Shown here in pieces: positions 44,494 through 51,857 of a stretch of 55,550 nucleotides of DNA. Within the stretch, counting starts at the first letter, position 1. Every line of letters starts with the position of its first letter. The position numbers and the translations under genes were made by a program. The stretch comes from Paenibacillus sp. SZ31. GTDB lineage: Bacteria > Bacillota > Bacilli > Paenibacillales > Paenibacillaceae. Under the pieces are notes generated by a model. That model searched no databases and was not told where the DNA came from. It saw nothing but the letters and a program-made list of their open reading frames with translations. The stretch lies in assembly GCF_012912005.1 (NCBI RefSeq), contig NZ_JABBEA010000025.1, forward strand, positions 1 to 55,550, read 5' to 3'.

Positions 44494-44670
44494 TTAGGAA
44501 TGGGATGGATCCCTATCTTCCGTTTTGTCATGATTCAGTGCATCCTGATGACGGCGATCATTAATATCTTGCTGAGTTTGCTGGGCATGATGACTGTTTA
44601 CGGCTGGGTGCTCCAGATCATCAACTACATTTTGCAGGTTTTTGTCTACTCCCGCTTTGGCCTTCGTCAA
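44494..44670 (-). CDS. Small hydrophilic protein, 58 residues
   Basis: Minus-strand frame starting with TTG at 44670, ten bases after AAGGAG, and ending 21 bases before sspP. Very polar and Gln/His/Asp rich (HHAQQTQQDINDRRHQD). It lies between the 113-residue gene and sspP with tight spacing, so it is probably translated. Not recognised; may be a spore or stress protein. Confidence 0.55.
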   Translation of the reverse strand: MTKAKAGVDKNLQNVVDDLEHPAVNSHHAQQTQQDINDRRHQDALNHDKTEDRDPSHS

Positions 44671-44697
44671 TTGAAGTTCACTCCTTCAGAATTCAAG

Positions 44698-45039
44698 CTA
44701 ATGTCTCGTCTGGGACTGTAACGACTGGGCGCATTCGTGAATGTGCCTTGTATAATCGTGAGCCAGTTCCTGAATCGGTTCTGTACGCTCATCCGTCGTT
44801 CGCCCATCCCGTTCCACATCAATCAGCTGTACGCTAACTTCACGGGAATCGACATACGCACATTTGAAATCAAAAGAGTACATCTCGTGACCTGCTGTCG
44901 CAATGTGTATCCGAATAGCCTGCTGATCAGCTTCATCAGCCATCACTTGAGCCTGGTCGCCAACATTGAGGACTTCGGGCAAACGTTCTTGCCAGGCCCC
45001 TACAAGCTCTGTCTGATCGATGTTTAACTCGCGGTTCAT
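44698..45039 (-). CDS. Conserved hypothetical protein, 113 residues
   Basis: Soluble, acidic, starts MNRELNIDQTELVGAW after AGGAGTGGAGGTG. Predicted beta-rich centre (AIRIHIATAGHEMYSFDFKCAYVDSREVSVQLIDVER). The upstream extension of the frame to 45138 has no site. Unknown function; first gene of the sspP cluster. Confidence 0.65.
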   Translation of the reverse strand: MNRELNIDQTELVGAWQERLPEVLNVGDQAQVMADEADQQAIRIHIATAGHEMYSFDFKCAYVDSREVSVQLIDVERDGRTTDERTEPIQELAHDYTRHIHECAQSLQSQTRH

Positions 45040-45181
45040 CTTACCACCTCCACTCCTATAAAGTGCGGCGATGAAGATGTTTTTATTCATAACAGTCTTT
45101 GTTGAAATATAACATTGTACTGAGCAACGCATACACATCGGCCACTAACCTGTAAGTTCAGACTTGTCGCACGCATAAACG

Positions 45182-45218
45182 CAAAAAAGGACCCGAGCGA
45201 GAACGCTCGAATCCTTGT
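45182..45218 (-). terminator. tRNA-Ser terminator
   Basis: Minus strand AAGGATTCGAGCG/CGCTCGGGTCCTT followed by TTTTTTG. Confidence 0.9.
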
Positions 45219-45231
45219 TATAAGTGTAGTA

Positions 45232-45320
45232 TGGCGGAGAGGGTGGGATTCGAACCCACGTGGAGTTGCCCCCTAACGGTTTTCAAGACCGCCCCGTTAT
45301 GACCGCTTCGGTACCTCTCC
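45232..45320 (-). tRNA. tRNA-Ser (anticodon TGA)
   Basis: 89 nt with encoded CCA. Acceptor GGAGAGG/CCTCTCC, anticodon stem-loop CGGTCTTGAAAACCG with TGA, long variable arm TTAGGGGGCAACTCC and T-arm GTGGGTTCGAATCCCAC. B. subtilis has a tRNA-Ser (trnSL-Ser1) at the same place beside serS. Confidence 0.96.
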
Positions 45321-45412
45321 AGGGAAATTAACTTTTATAAACTTGCCACGAAAAGTATCATACCACATCTTAATATCATAATGCAACCTTTTTTATAAGT
45401 AATAAAATTCAT

Positions 45413-45445
45413 GTTCAGAATCGGTTCAGAGTTGCCCTATATAAT
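45413..45445 (+). promoter_or_regulatory. Promoter with 11-base direct repeat
   Basis: GTTCAGA occurs at 45413-45419 and 45424-45430, an 11-base period, in place of a -35; TATAAT follows at 45440-45445. The layout suits an OmpR/PhoP-type response regulator that activates the promoter. Confidence 0.5.
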
Positions 45446-45477
45446 TGAAGTAGACTTTTTCATAATGAGGTGTTTGA

Positions 45478-47508
45478 TTGTTTATAGGTATTTATCGTAA
45501 AAATGATCCTTTGAACACGTTGCCCGAGGAGCGAATCAACCAGTTAATCTCGGAAGGAATGAAAAAGGGTGCAGAAGTTTTCTTCTTTGATGCAAGCAGT
45601 ATTGATATGGAGCGGGAATTGATTAATGCTACTTTCCAGTTAGGAAACTCCTGGGTGCAAAAGAAAATGCCCCTACCAGACGTAGTGCTTAATGAAGCAC
45701 CTGAACCTGTTAAAGACAGACCAGAGTGCGAGAACTGGCTGCGCAGAAGAACTCCCTTTACAACATTTCTGATTCACGGAAAATACGCCATCCAGAAGAA
45801 ACTGGTACCTCATTTCAATGATCACCTCATTCCAACGGAGTGGCTACAGGATTTGGATCAATTTCTCGATTTTTTGGATGTGCACGGAGAAGTTTTGGTT
45901 AAGCCGGATCAAGGTCGTCGAGGCAATGCCATCTTTACAGTCAAAAGAGAAAATGAACACTATGTATGCCGCGAGCAAAACGAAGAGATCAGGCTTGATT
46001 GTTCTGATTTACAGGAATATTTACGTGACGCTCTGGCACAGGGCTCTTTTATTGTTCAGCCTTACCTTCCTTCCCTGACTGATCGGGGCGAAGTTGTTGA
46101 TTTTCGAGTACATATTCAGCGCGATGGTACTGGGCGTTGGGTTCTAACCAAAATGTATTCACGTATTGGTATGACGGATTCCATCATCAGCAATATAAGT
46201 AAAGGCGGCCGTAATGAGGATGCCACTAATGTGCTCGATCGTTCTTTCCCAGTTGAAGGAAATCAGATTAAACATGAGATGGAACGACTCGCTATTTGTA
46301 TGGCAGAGACAATTAATCGTTCTTACTCCTTTCTTATTGATGAGCTTGGTATGGATTTTATTGTGACACCCACAGGCCAGATCAAGTTTTTGGAAGCCAA
46401 TATCAGCCCTCAAACACGTTTCCATGAACAGGCACGTGCATCACGTACTATCGAATATGCACAATATGTGGCGAAAGCTGGGCAAAAAGTGAACCATCCT
46501 GTGATTGCCATGCTCAGCAGTGACTCAAGTGATAAGCCGTTGGCAGCTGCCTGTGCGTATTCAGCCAAGTGGAGTAACGCAGCCTTTTATTATTTTAGTC
46601 ACACCGATGTCCATAAGGAATTAGGCTATATCAAAGGATATGTTTTGGAAGATGGGGAGTGGCAAGCCCGCTACTGCCCCTTTCCCGATGTGATCTACGA
46701 TCGATTAAAAGCGCGTGGGAATGCGCAGTACAGTAGTGTATACACAGATTTAGGGCATGTACCTTTTACCGATGAACGAAATGGGGGTTCCTTTAGCAAG
46801 AAAAAAATATATGAAATCCTTCAAAAAAAGGCTGAGCTTGCTGCACATTTGATCCCTTATACTGCCGTCGAAAATGTTCATGAGATTTTGGCTTTTATCG
46901 ATACTCACGAGACTTCCATCATCAAACCATCTATAGGTTCGTTTGGTAACGGGATTATTGTTGTTCAACGTGAAGAGGAAGGTTTTGTCGTAAAGGATCA
47001 TGAGCATATCCATAAAATGAACGCTGAGGATTTCGCACAACTCCTCTCCATGCTTGCGGCGAAAAAAGGATTTGTTATTCAAAAGTTCATTCGAAGCGAA
47101 ACCCGTAACGGACTTCCTTACCATATCAGATTACATCTTGTCCGGAACAGACGCGGGGAGTGGTCTTTTATTTCAGCGTTTCCTTTTCTCTCTACCCAAA
47201 GCGAGCATAAAGTAGTTAACCACGCGGGTTCACTTCGTGCATTTACGACATGGGACTGGCTGTCTCGGCATGAGTTTCCTCAGAAGGAGGATGTCATGTT
47301 AGCAAGGCTGGAGCGCTTGGCTATTACAACAGCTAATCATATTGCAGCACATGTGAAAGAACGAATATGCGAGTTAGGCATTGATGTGGGGATTAATTCG
47401 TTGGGTGAGATTTGGATTTTTGAAGCTAATATGAACAAAATCGGATCAACGCATAGAGAGTTTGAAGTGGCACAACATATCGTTCCGTTTGCTCTTTCTT
47501 TGCGTTAA
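45478..47508 (+). CDS. Double ATP-grasp enzyme, two YheC/YheD-type domains
   Basis: A 676-residue protein made of two similar halves. Half one (about 1-335) has VKPDQGRRGNAI with K142, VDFRVHIQ (R210) and the metal-binding FLEANIS (E306, N308). Half two (about 336-676) has IIKPSIGSFGNGI with K483, YHIRLHL (R551) and IFEANMN (E649, N651). Both halves therefore look able to bind ATP and magnesium. Each resembles YheC or YheD, spore-coat-associated ATP-grasp proteins of unknown chemistry. Family members join a carboxylate to a nucleophile through an acyl phosphate. The start is TTG at 45478 after AGGTG. The SLH repeat protein follows 27 bases later, so it is a candidate substrate or partner. Confidence 0.82.
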   Translation: MFIGIYRKNDPLNTLPEERINQLISEGMKKGAEVFFFDASSIDMERELINATFQLGNSWVQKKMPLPDVVLNEAPEPVKDRPECENWLRRRTPFTTFLIHGKYAIQKKLVPHFNDHLIPTEWLQDLDQFLDFLDVHGEVLVKPDQGRRGNAIFTVKRENEHYVCREQNEEIRLDCSDLQEYLRDALAQGSFIVQPYLPSLTDRGEVVDFRVHIQRDGTGRWVLTKMYSRIGMTDSIISNISKGGRNEDATNVLDRSFPVEGNQIKHEMERLAICMAETINRSYSFLIDELGMDFIVTPTGQIKFLEANISPQTRFHEQARASRTIEYAQYVAKAGQKVNHPVIAMLSSDSSDKPLAAACAYSAKWSNAAFYYFSHTDVHKELGYIKGYVLEDGEWQARYCPFPDVIYDRLKARGNAQYSSVYTDLGHVPFTDERNGGSFSKKKIYEILQKKAELAAHLIPYTAVENVHEILAFIDTHETSIIKPSIGSFGNGIIVVQREEEGFVVKDHEHIHKMNAEDFAQLLSMLAAKKGFVIQKFIRSETRNGLPYHIRLHLVRNRRGEWSFISAFPFLSTQSEHKVVNHAGSLRAFTTWDWLSRHEFPQKEDVMLARLERLAITTANHIAAHVKERICELGIDVGINSLGEIWIFEANMNKIGSTHREFEVAQHIVPFALSLR

Positions 47509-47535
47509 TTCTACAAATTATAAGGAGTGAGATAG

Positions 47536-49350
47536 ATGAAAAAGAAAAATAAGAATGTACACCAGCAAATGCTTAAAGCCGGAAATGCTAGGAAACGTGC
47601 TGTTAAGACGACCGTACTGGCAGCCGGGTTAATGACACAAGTCTTGGCAGGTAACGCCATTGATTATAAAGCTGATGATGTATATAAGGGTGATTCCATT
47701 AGCTATTTCCAGCATTTCTTCGGAATAGAGAAAGCTTCAGCTACGCCTGAGGAAGAGAATGAAGGGAACAGTGCACCTGAGTCTGGTGGCGGTGAGCCTG
47801 AGTCTGGCGGCGGTGAGCCTGAGTCTGGCGGCAGTGAGCCTGGGTCCGGCGGCGGTGAGCCTGAGTCCGGTGGCGGTGAGCCTGAGTCTGGTGGCGGTGA
47901 GCCTGAGTCCGGCGGCGGTGAGCCTGAGTCCGGCGGCGGTGAGCCTGAGTCCGGCGGCGGTGAGCCTGGGTCCGGCGGCGGTGAGCCTGGGTCCGGCGGC
48001 GGTGAGCCTGGGTCCGGCGGCGGTGAGCCTGGGTCCGGTGGCGGTGAGCCTGGGTCTGGTGGCGGTGTGATACCACAGACTGGAGGAAGCAGTAGTTTCT
48101 CCACATCCGGCTCTACCACTAACATCTCGATTATTGATGCCTCCGCATCCATCGGTTCTGCGGCCAACAGCCTAAACCAATGGGTACACGGGAAAATGGA
48201 GAATGGTACTGTTTCCGTATCCGTGGATACCAGCGTCGTAAGTAAGTTATCTGTCCTCGATCGTCTGGATAATTTGTCCGTAACCGTATTGCCACGTGCT
48301 TCGCATGTTCAAATGACTCTGCCTAAGGAAGTTCTTTCCTTCCTACGCTCGCTGGATAAAGCATCTTCGTTTACTCTGTATAGCCAACAGTCTAACATTG
48401 CATTAGCCTTGGATAAATTAAATATTGAACGTGCAGCATCTCTACTAAATGTTCCCAAGGAACAACTCGATCTCCAGATAAACATTGATGCCCTATCTGA
48501 TGATGAGTTGTCCAATCTGAAGCAATCTTTACCGACAGGTCTAACATTGTTGGTACAGCCTTTACGTTTCAATGTACAGTGGGCAGCTGGTGAGCAAACA
48601 ATCAAGTTGGATCAAGAAGAATTAAAAAATGTAACTCGGATAATCCACCTTGGTTCTACAGATATTAACCCACAAACAGCAACTGTTCTCGGCTTCAATG
48701 AAAAGACGCGGACCTATACTTACGTGCCAGCCTATTTTGTCCAAGAAAATGGAGAGTGGAGTGTAAGTCTGAAAGACATGTATTACAGTACTTATGTTAT
48801 CGCTTCAAACGAACAAATGAATACTACAGACATTAATTCGGCCGTAGGCGATATCCAATACCTGCAGGCTAAAAATTTACTTGCTCTACAGCAATTCAAA
48901 GCTGGTGAAGTCATCACCCGCGGAGAAATTGCTGAGCTGTTAGTTTCTGCTCTGGGGGCCACAGGCATCTCAGCTACAGACACATCATTCAAAGATGTGA
49001 CTGAGAAACAATCGTATGCGGCTACCGCTGCACATCTTGGGCTTGTTAACGGCTATGCTGATGGAACATTCCGTGCCGAACGTGAAGTCACCCGACAAGA
49101 ACTGGCTAGCATCATCTATCGGGCAATTCAATTTGCAGGCGGAGATTCGGCCGCTGTCGCTGATACGATGTTCTATCAGGACCAAGACGCTATCTCTCCA
49201 TGGGCAACAACCCAAGTTCAGGCTCTGACATCACTCGGTTTGCTTCAAGTTCCATCCGGTACTTCCTTCGAACCGAAAAAAGCAGTAACTACTGACGAAG
49301 CACTTACGCTCTTAACCCGTGCGTTGCGTTCCGTTAAATACATGAATTAA
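47536..49350 (+). CDS. SLH-domain surface protein with 7-residue repeats
   Basis: A 604-residue exported protein. A long signal peptide (basic 1-24, hydrophobic to about 40) leads to a tandem repeat (residues 82-177) of 14 units (E/G)SGGGEP. A unique region (about 185-425) with strand/helix pattern follows, then three S-layer homology motifs (about 430-604; e.g. GYADGTFRAEREVTRQELASIIYRA). SLH motifs anchor proteins to pyruvylated wall polymers in Paenibacillus, so it sits on the cell surface. The repeat is probably a flexible spacer, or a substrate for the ATP-grasp enzyme encoded just upstream. GGAGTG precedes the ATG. Confidence 0.88.
   Translation: MKKKNKNVHQQMLKAGNARKRAVKTTVLAAGLMTQVLAGNAIDYKADDVYKGDSISYFQHFFGIEKASATPEEENEGNSAPESGGGEPESGGGEPESGGSEPGSGGGEPESGGGEPESGGGEPESGGGEPESGGGEPESGGGEPGSGGGEPGSGGGEPGSGGGEPGSGGGEPGSGGGVIPQTGGSSSFSTSGSTTNISIIDASASIGSAANSLNQWVHGKMENGTVSVSVDTSVVSKLSVLDRLDNLSVTVLPRASHVQMTLPKEVLSFLRSLDKASSFTLYSQQSNIALALDKLNIERAASLLNVPKEQLDLQINIDALSDDELSNLKQSLPTGLTLLVQPLRFNVQWAAGEQTIKLDQEELKNVTRIIHLGSTDINPQTATVLGFNEKTRTYTYVPAYFVQENGEWSVSLKDMYYSTYVIASNEQMNTTDINSAVGDIQYLQAKNLLALQQFKAGEVITRGEIAELLVSALGATGISATDTSFKDVTEKQSYAATAAHLGLVNGYADGTFRAEREVTRQELASIIYRAIQFAGGDSAAVADTMFYQDQDAISPWATTQVQALTSLGLLQVPSGTSFEPKKAVTTDEALTLLTRALRSVKYMN
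47779..48066 (+). repeat. 21-bp tandem repeat in SLH protein gene
   Basis: Thirteen full and one partial copies of a 21-base unit encoding (E/G)SGGGEP. Unit types are clustered: E, E, E (with one S change), G, then five E, then five G. Synonymous changes are few (GGC/GGT, TCT/TCC), which suggests recent duplication within the array. The unit length keeps the reading frame. Confidence 0.95.
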
Positions 49351-49394
49351 AGCAGTATAATAAGGACTAAAGTACACTCATAACATCAGACAAT

Positions 49395-49460
49395 AAAAAA
49401 CCGTCTCCATGTTAAATGGCAAGTTCTAAACTTCCATTTGTCAGGAGACGGTTTTTTATT
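49395..49460. terminator. Bidirectional terminator SLH gene / serS
   Basis: AAAAAACCGTCTCC/GGAGACGGTTTTTT with an inner AAATGG/CCATTT stem. Confidence 0.9.
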
Positions 49461-49486
49461 CATTTATATAAGCCCAATAACTAACT

Positions 49487-50770
49487 CTATGAGCGACGTG
49501 CAATCACACTGGCGCCACCCATATAAGGACGCAATGCTTCAGGAATGACAACCGTACCATCTTCCTGTTGATAGTTCTCCAGGATAGCAGCTACCGTCCG
49601 TCCAACAGCCAATCCTGACCCGTTCAATGTATGAACAAATTCGGGTTTGGCTTTTGGCTCTCTACGGAAACGAATATTGGCACGACGTGCCTGAAAGTCC
49701 TCACAGTTGGAGCACGAAGAAATCTCACGATACGTATTGCTCTCAGGCAACCATACTTCAATATCATACGTTTTAGCTGAAGTGAAGCCCATATCTGCCG
49801 TACACAATGTCAGTACGCGATACGGCAAGCCCAACAATTGAAGTACACGCTCCGCATTTTGAGTCATTTGCTCCAACTCTTCATAGGAAGTTTCCGGAGT
49901 AGAGAGCTTGAGCAGCTCTACTTTGTTAAACTGGTGCTGACGAATCAATCCGCGTGTATCCCGTCCAGCCGAACCGGCTTCAGAACGGAAACAAGAGCTG
50001 TATGCCACAAAATGCTTAGGCAATTGATCTACATTCAGAATCTCTTCGCGATGGTAGTTCGTTACCGGAACTTCAGCAGTAGGAATCAGATAATATTCAG
50101 TATCTTTCAACTTGAACAGATCTTCTTCGAATTTAGGCAGTTGACCTGTTCCAAACAAGCTATCCCGATTAACGATGTATGGAGGCAAAATCTCTTCATA
50201 TCCATGTTGATCGCTGTGCAGATCCATCATGAAGTTAATCAATGCACGTTCCAAACGTGCACCTAATCCTTTATAAAAGGTAAAACGGGAACCTGTTACT
50301 TTGGCAGCCGCTTCAAAATCAAGGATATCGAGATCCTGTGCAATTTCCCAGTGTGCTTTTGGTGCAAAAGTAAATGACTTAGGCTCTTCCCAACGACGAA
50401 TCTCAACATTGTCCTCTTCGGAAGCTCCAATAGGTACGCTCTCGTTAGGAATGTTCGGAATCGCCATTGTGAGATCATTGATCTTCACTTCCAATTCACG
50501 AACTTCTTCATCCATGGCTTTGATTCGATCAGAGACTTCACGCATCTCCACAATCAGATCATCAGCATTCTCGCGATTCTTCTTCAGTCTAGCAACTTCT
50601 GCGGAGACCGTATTCCGACGGCTCTTCAGTGTTTCACTCTCTTGAAGCAATTCCCGACGCTTAGCATCCATCTCAGTAAATCCAGCGATAAGATCCAGCG
50701 ATTTACCACGTTTAGTCAATGCTTCTTCTACACGTGCATACTCATTCCGCAATATTTTCACATCAAGCAC
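49487..50770 (-). CDS. serS: Seryl-tRNA synthetase
   Basis: A 427-residue class II synthetase. It has the long N-terminal coiled coil (about 28-100) that grips the tRNA variable arm, motif 2 FRSEAGSAGRDTRGLIRQHQF and motif 3 GSGLAVGRTVAAILE. The start is GTG at 50770, eight bases after AGGAGGG. It is near tRNA-Ser and pdxT as in B. subtilis. No T-box was seen in its leader. Confidence 0.96.
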   Translation of the reverse strand: MLDVKILRNEYARVEEALTKRGKSLDLIAGFTEMDAKRRELLQESETLKSRRNTVSAEVARLKKNRENADDLIVEMREVSDRIKAMDEEVRELEVKINDLTMAIPNIPNESVPIGASEEDNVEIRRWEEPKSFTFAPKAHWEIAQDLDILDFEAAAKVTGSRFTFYKGLGARLERALINFMMDLHSDQHGYEEILPPYIVNRDSLFGTGQLPKFEEDLFKLKDTEYYLIPTAEVPVTNYHREEILNVDQLPKHFVAYSSCFRSEAGSAGRDTRGLIRQHQFNKVELLKLSTPETSYEELEQMTQNAERVLQLLGLPYRVLTLCTADMGFTSAKTYDIEVWLPESNTYREISSCSNCEDFQARRANIRFRREPKAKPEFVHTLNGSGLAVGRTVAAILENYQQEDGTVVIPEALRPYMGGASVIARRS

Positions 50771-50882
50771 GATATAACCCTCCTAAATAACCTCACTAAG
50801 TGAAGCCTTATGTTTATGTTAAATCCATTCTCAAAACTCTAATGTATATACCTTACTATATACTTATCGGATCCTGTAACCT

Positions 50883-51039
50883 AAAAAACAACCTATGCCC
50901 CCGGTGTCATCCTCCGCTGCGATTCCCGCTCTGAAGCAGATACAGGCAACATCAGGCATCCGTTCAGATGCAACTGCCAACCTGCGGCCTTACAAGGCTT
51001 CTGGGGGAGTGATCCGATGACCGGGAGATCATAGGTTGT
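50883..51039 (-). ncRNA. Structured element between pdxT and serS
   Basis: On the minus strand ACAACCTATG (51030-51039) pairs with CATAGGTTGT (50888-50897) and is followed by TTTTTT, so it can act as a terminator of pdxT. Inside, CCCGGTCATC pairs with GATGACACCGGG, and further stems GCCTT/AAGGC and GCATC/GATGC follow. This gives a multi-branched fold of about 155 nt, far larger than a normal terminator. No known class recognised. Confidence 0.5.
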
Positions 51040-51049
51040 ACATCATGCA

Positions 51050-51640
51050 TTATTTAGAGTCTACCGTGTGTTTATAGGATCTGGCCATGTCTACAAAATA
51101 AGTATGTAGACGATAGTCATCCGTCAACTCCGGATGGTAGGAGCAAGCCAGCAAATGCCCCTGACGAGCAGTTACAATCTCATCCTTGTATGTGGAGAGA
51201 ACCTCCACCTGGTCTCCGACACTCTCGATCAAGGGCGCCCGGATAAACACAGCCCTTACCTTTTCCTCAATGCCTTTGACCGGCAAGTCTGTCTCAAAGC
51301 TTTCTCTCTGCCGTCCAAAAGCATTTCGGGATACCGTCATATCCATTAGCTCCAAATGAGCTTCTTCTTGCCCTGCAATGTGTTTGGCCATAACGATCAA
51401 ACCCGCACAGGTACCAAATACTGGTTTGCCCTCATCAGCGAACGCTCGAATGGCATCCATAAACCCATACTTGCGCATCAGTTTACCGATCGTCGTGCTT
51501 TCGCCGCCAGGAAGGATAAGACCATCCAAGTCCTTCAATTGCTGAACCTGTTTGATAGCTACACCTTCTGCTCCAGCAAGTTCAATGCTCCGAATATGCT
51601 CTGTGACAGCTCCTTGAAGTGCTAAAACACCGATCTTCAT
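51050..51640 (-). CDS. pdxT: Pyridoxal 5'-phosphate synthase glutaminase subunit
   Basis: A 196-residue glutaminase that feeds ammonia to PdxS for vitamin B6 synthesis. GGESTT, FGTCAGLI (catalytic Cys) and the HPEL histidine/glutamate are present. Start at 51640, after GAAGGAG. Normally pdxS lies directly upstream and the two form one complex. Here only the last few codons of a pdxS-like sequence remain before it, so this subunit has no local partner. The open frame runs through the remnant to 51715, so a fused N-terminal extension could be made. Confidence 0.93.
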   Translation of the reverse strand: MKIGVLALQGAVTEHIRSIELAGAEGVAIKQVQQLKDLDGLILPGGESTTIGKLMRKYGFMDAIRAFADEGKPVFGTCAGLIVMAKHIAGQEEAHLELMDMTVSRNAFGRQRESFETDLPVKGIEEKVRAVFIRAPLIESVGDQVEVLSTYKDEIVTARQGHLLACSYHPELTDDYRLHTYFVDMARSYKHTVDSK

Positions 51641-51661
51641 ATGTCCATTCTCCTTCTCTGA

Positions 51662-51682
51662 CCAGCCACGATCTTGCATATG
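51662..51682 (-). pseudogene. pdxS: Remnant of the pdxS 3' end
   Basis: In the pdxT frame, codons directly upstream read H-MQDRGW and then S (TCA). PdxS proteins end in (R)MQ(E/D)RGW followed by the stop. The stop position here is a sense codon. The rest of pdxS (about 290 codons) is absent: dacA ends only 175 bases away at 51858. Confidence 0.65.
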
Positions 51683-51715
51683 GTTAACGAACATTGGACT
51701 TTTTCGCTTCATCAT

Positions 51716-51857
51716 ACGTGAATTCTAACTTGATATTTTACCGGAAAAATTGTAAATATACAATCCATCCGGTCGGAATAACTTGGATTTTGTCATTGAT
51801 TTGATCACATAAATATCAAAGTCATGATCATACTCTTTTCATGAAGTATGCTAAGGG
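51716..51857. other. Short intergenic region dacA / pdxT
   Basis: In other species pdxS occupies this position. Only AT-rich non-coding sequence is seen, with no terminator after dacA. Confidence 0.5.

Noticed and set aside
44413..44721. Plus-strand 102-residue hydrophobic frame
   Set aside because: It is antisense to the 58-residue gene and sspP, has no ribosome binding site, and the minus-strand genes have clear ones and a family match.
47779..48066. CRISPR-like array
   Set aside because: Repeats are directly abutting, in frame and coding; there are no spacers.
47703..48167. Long minus and alternative plus frames over the SLH repeat
   Set aside because: The 21-bp repeat has no stop in several frames, so they are by-products of the array.
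50771..51049. T-box riboswitch before serS
   Set aside because: Expected from B. subtilis, but the AGGGTGGAACCGCG motif is absent and the U-run lies 115 bases before the start codon.
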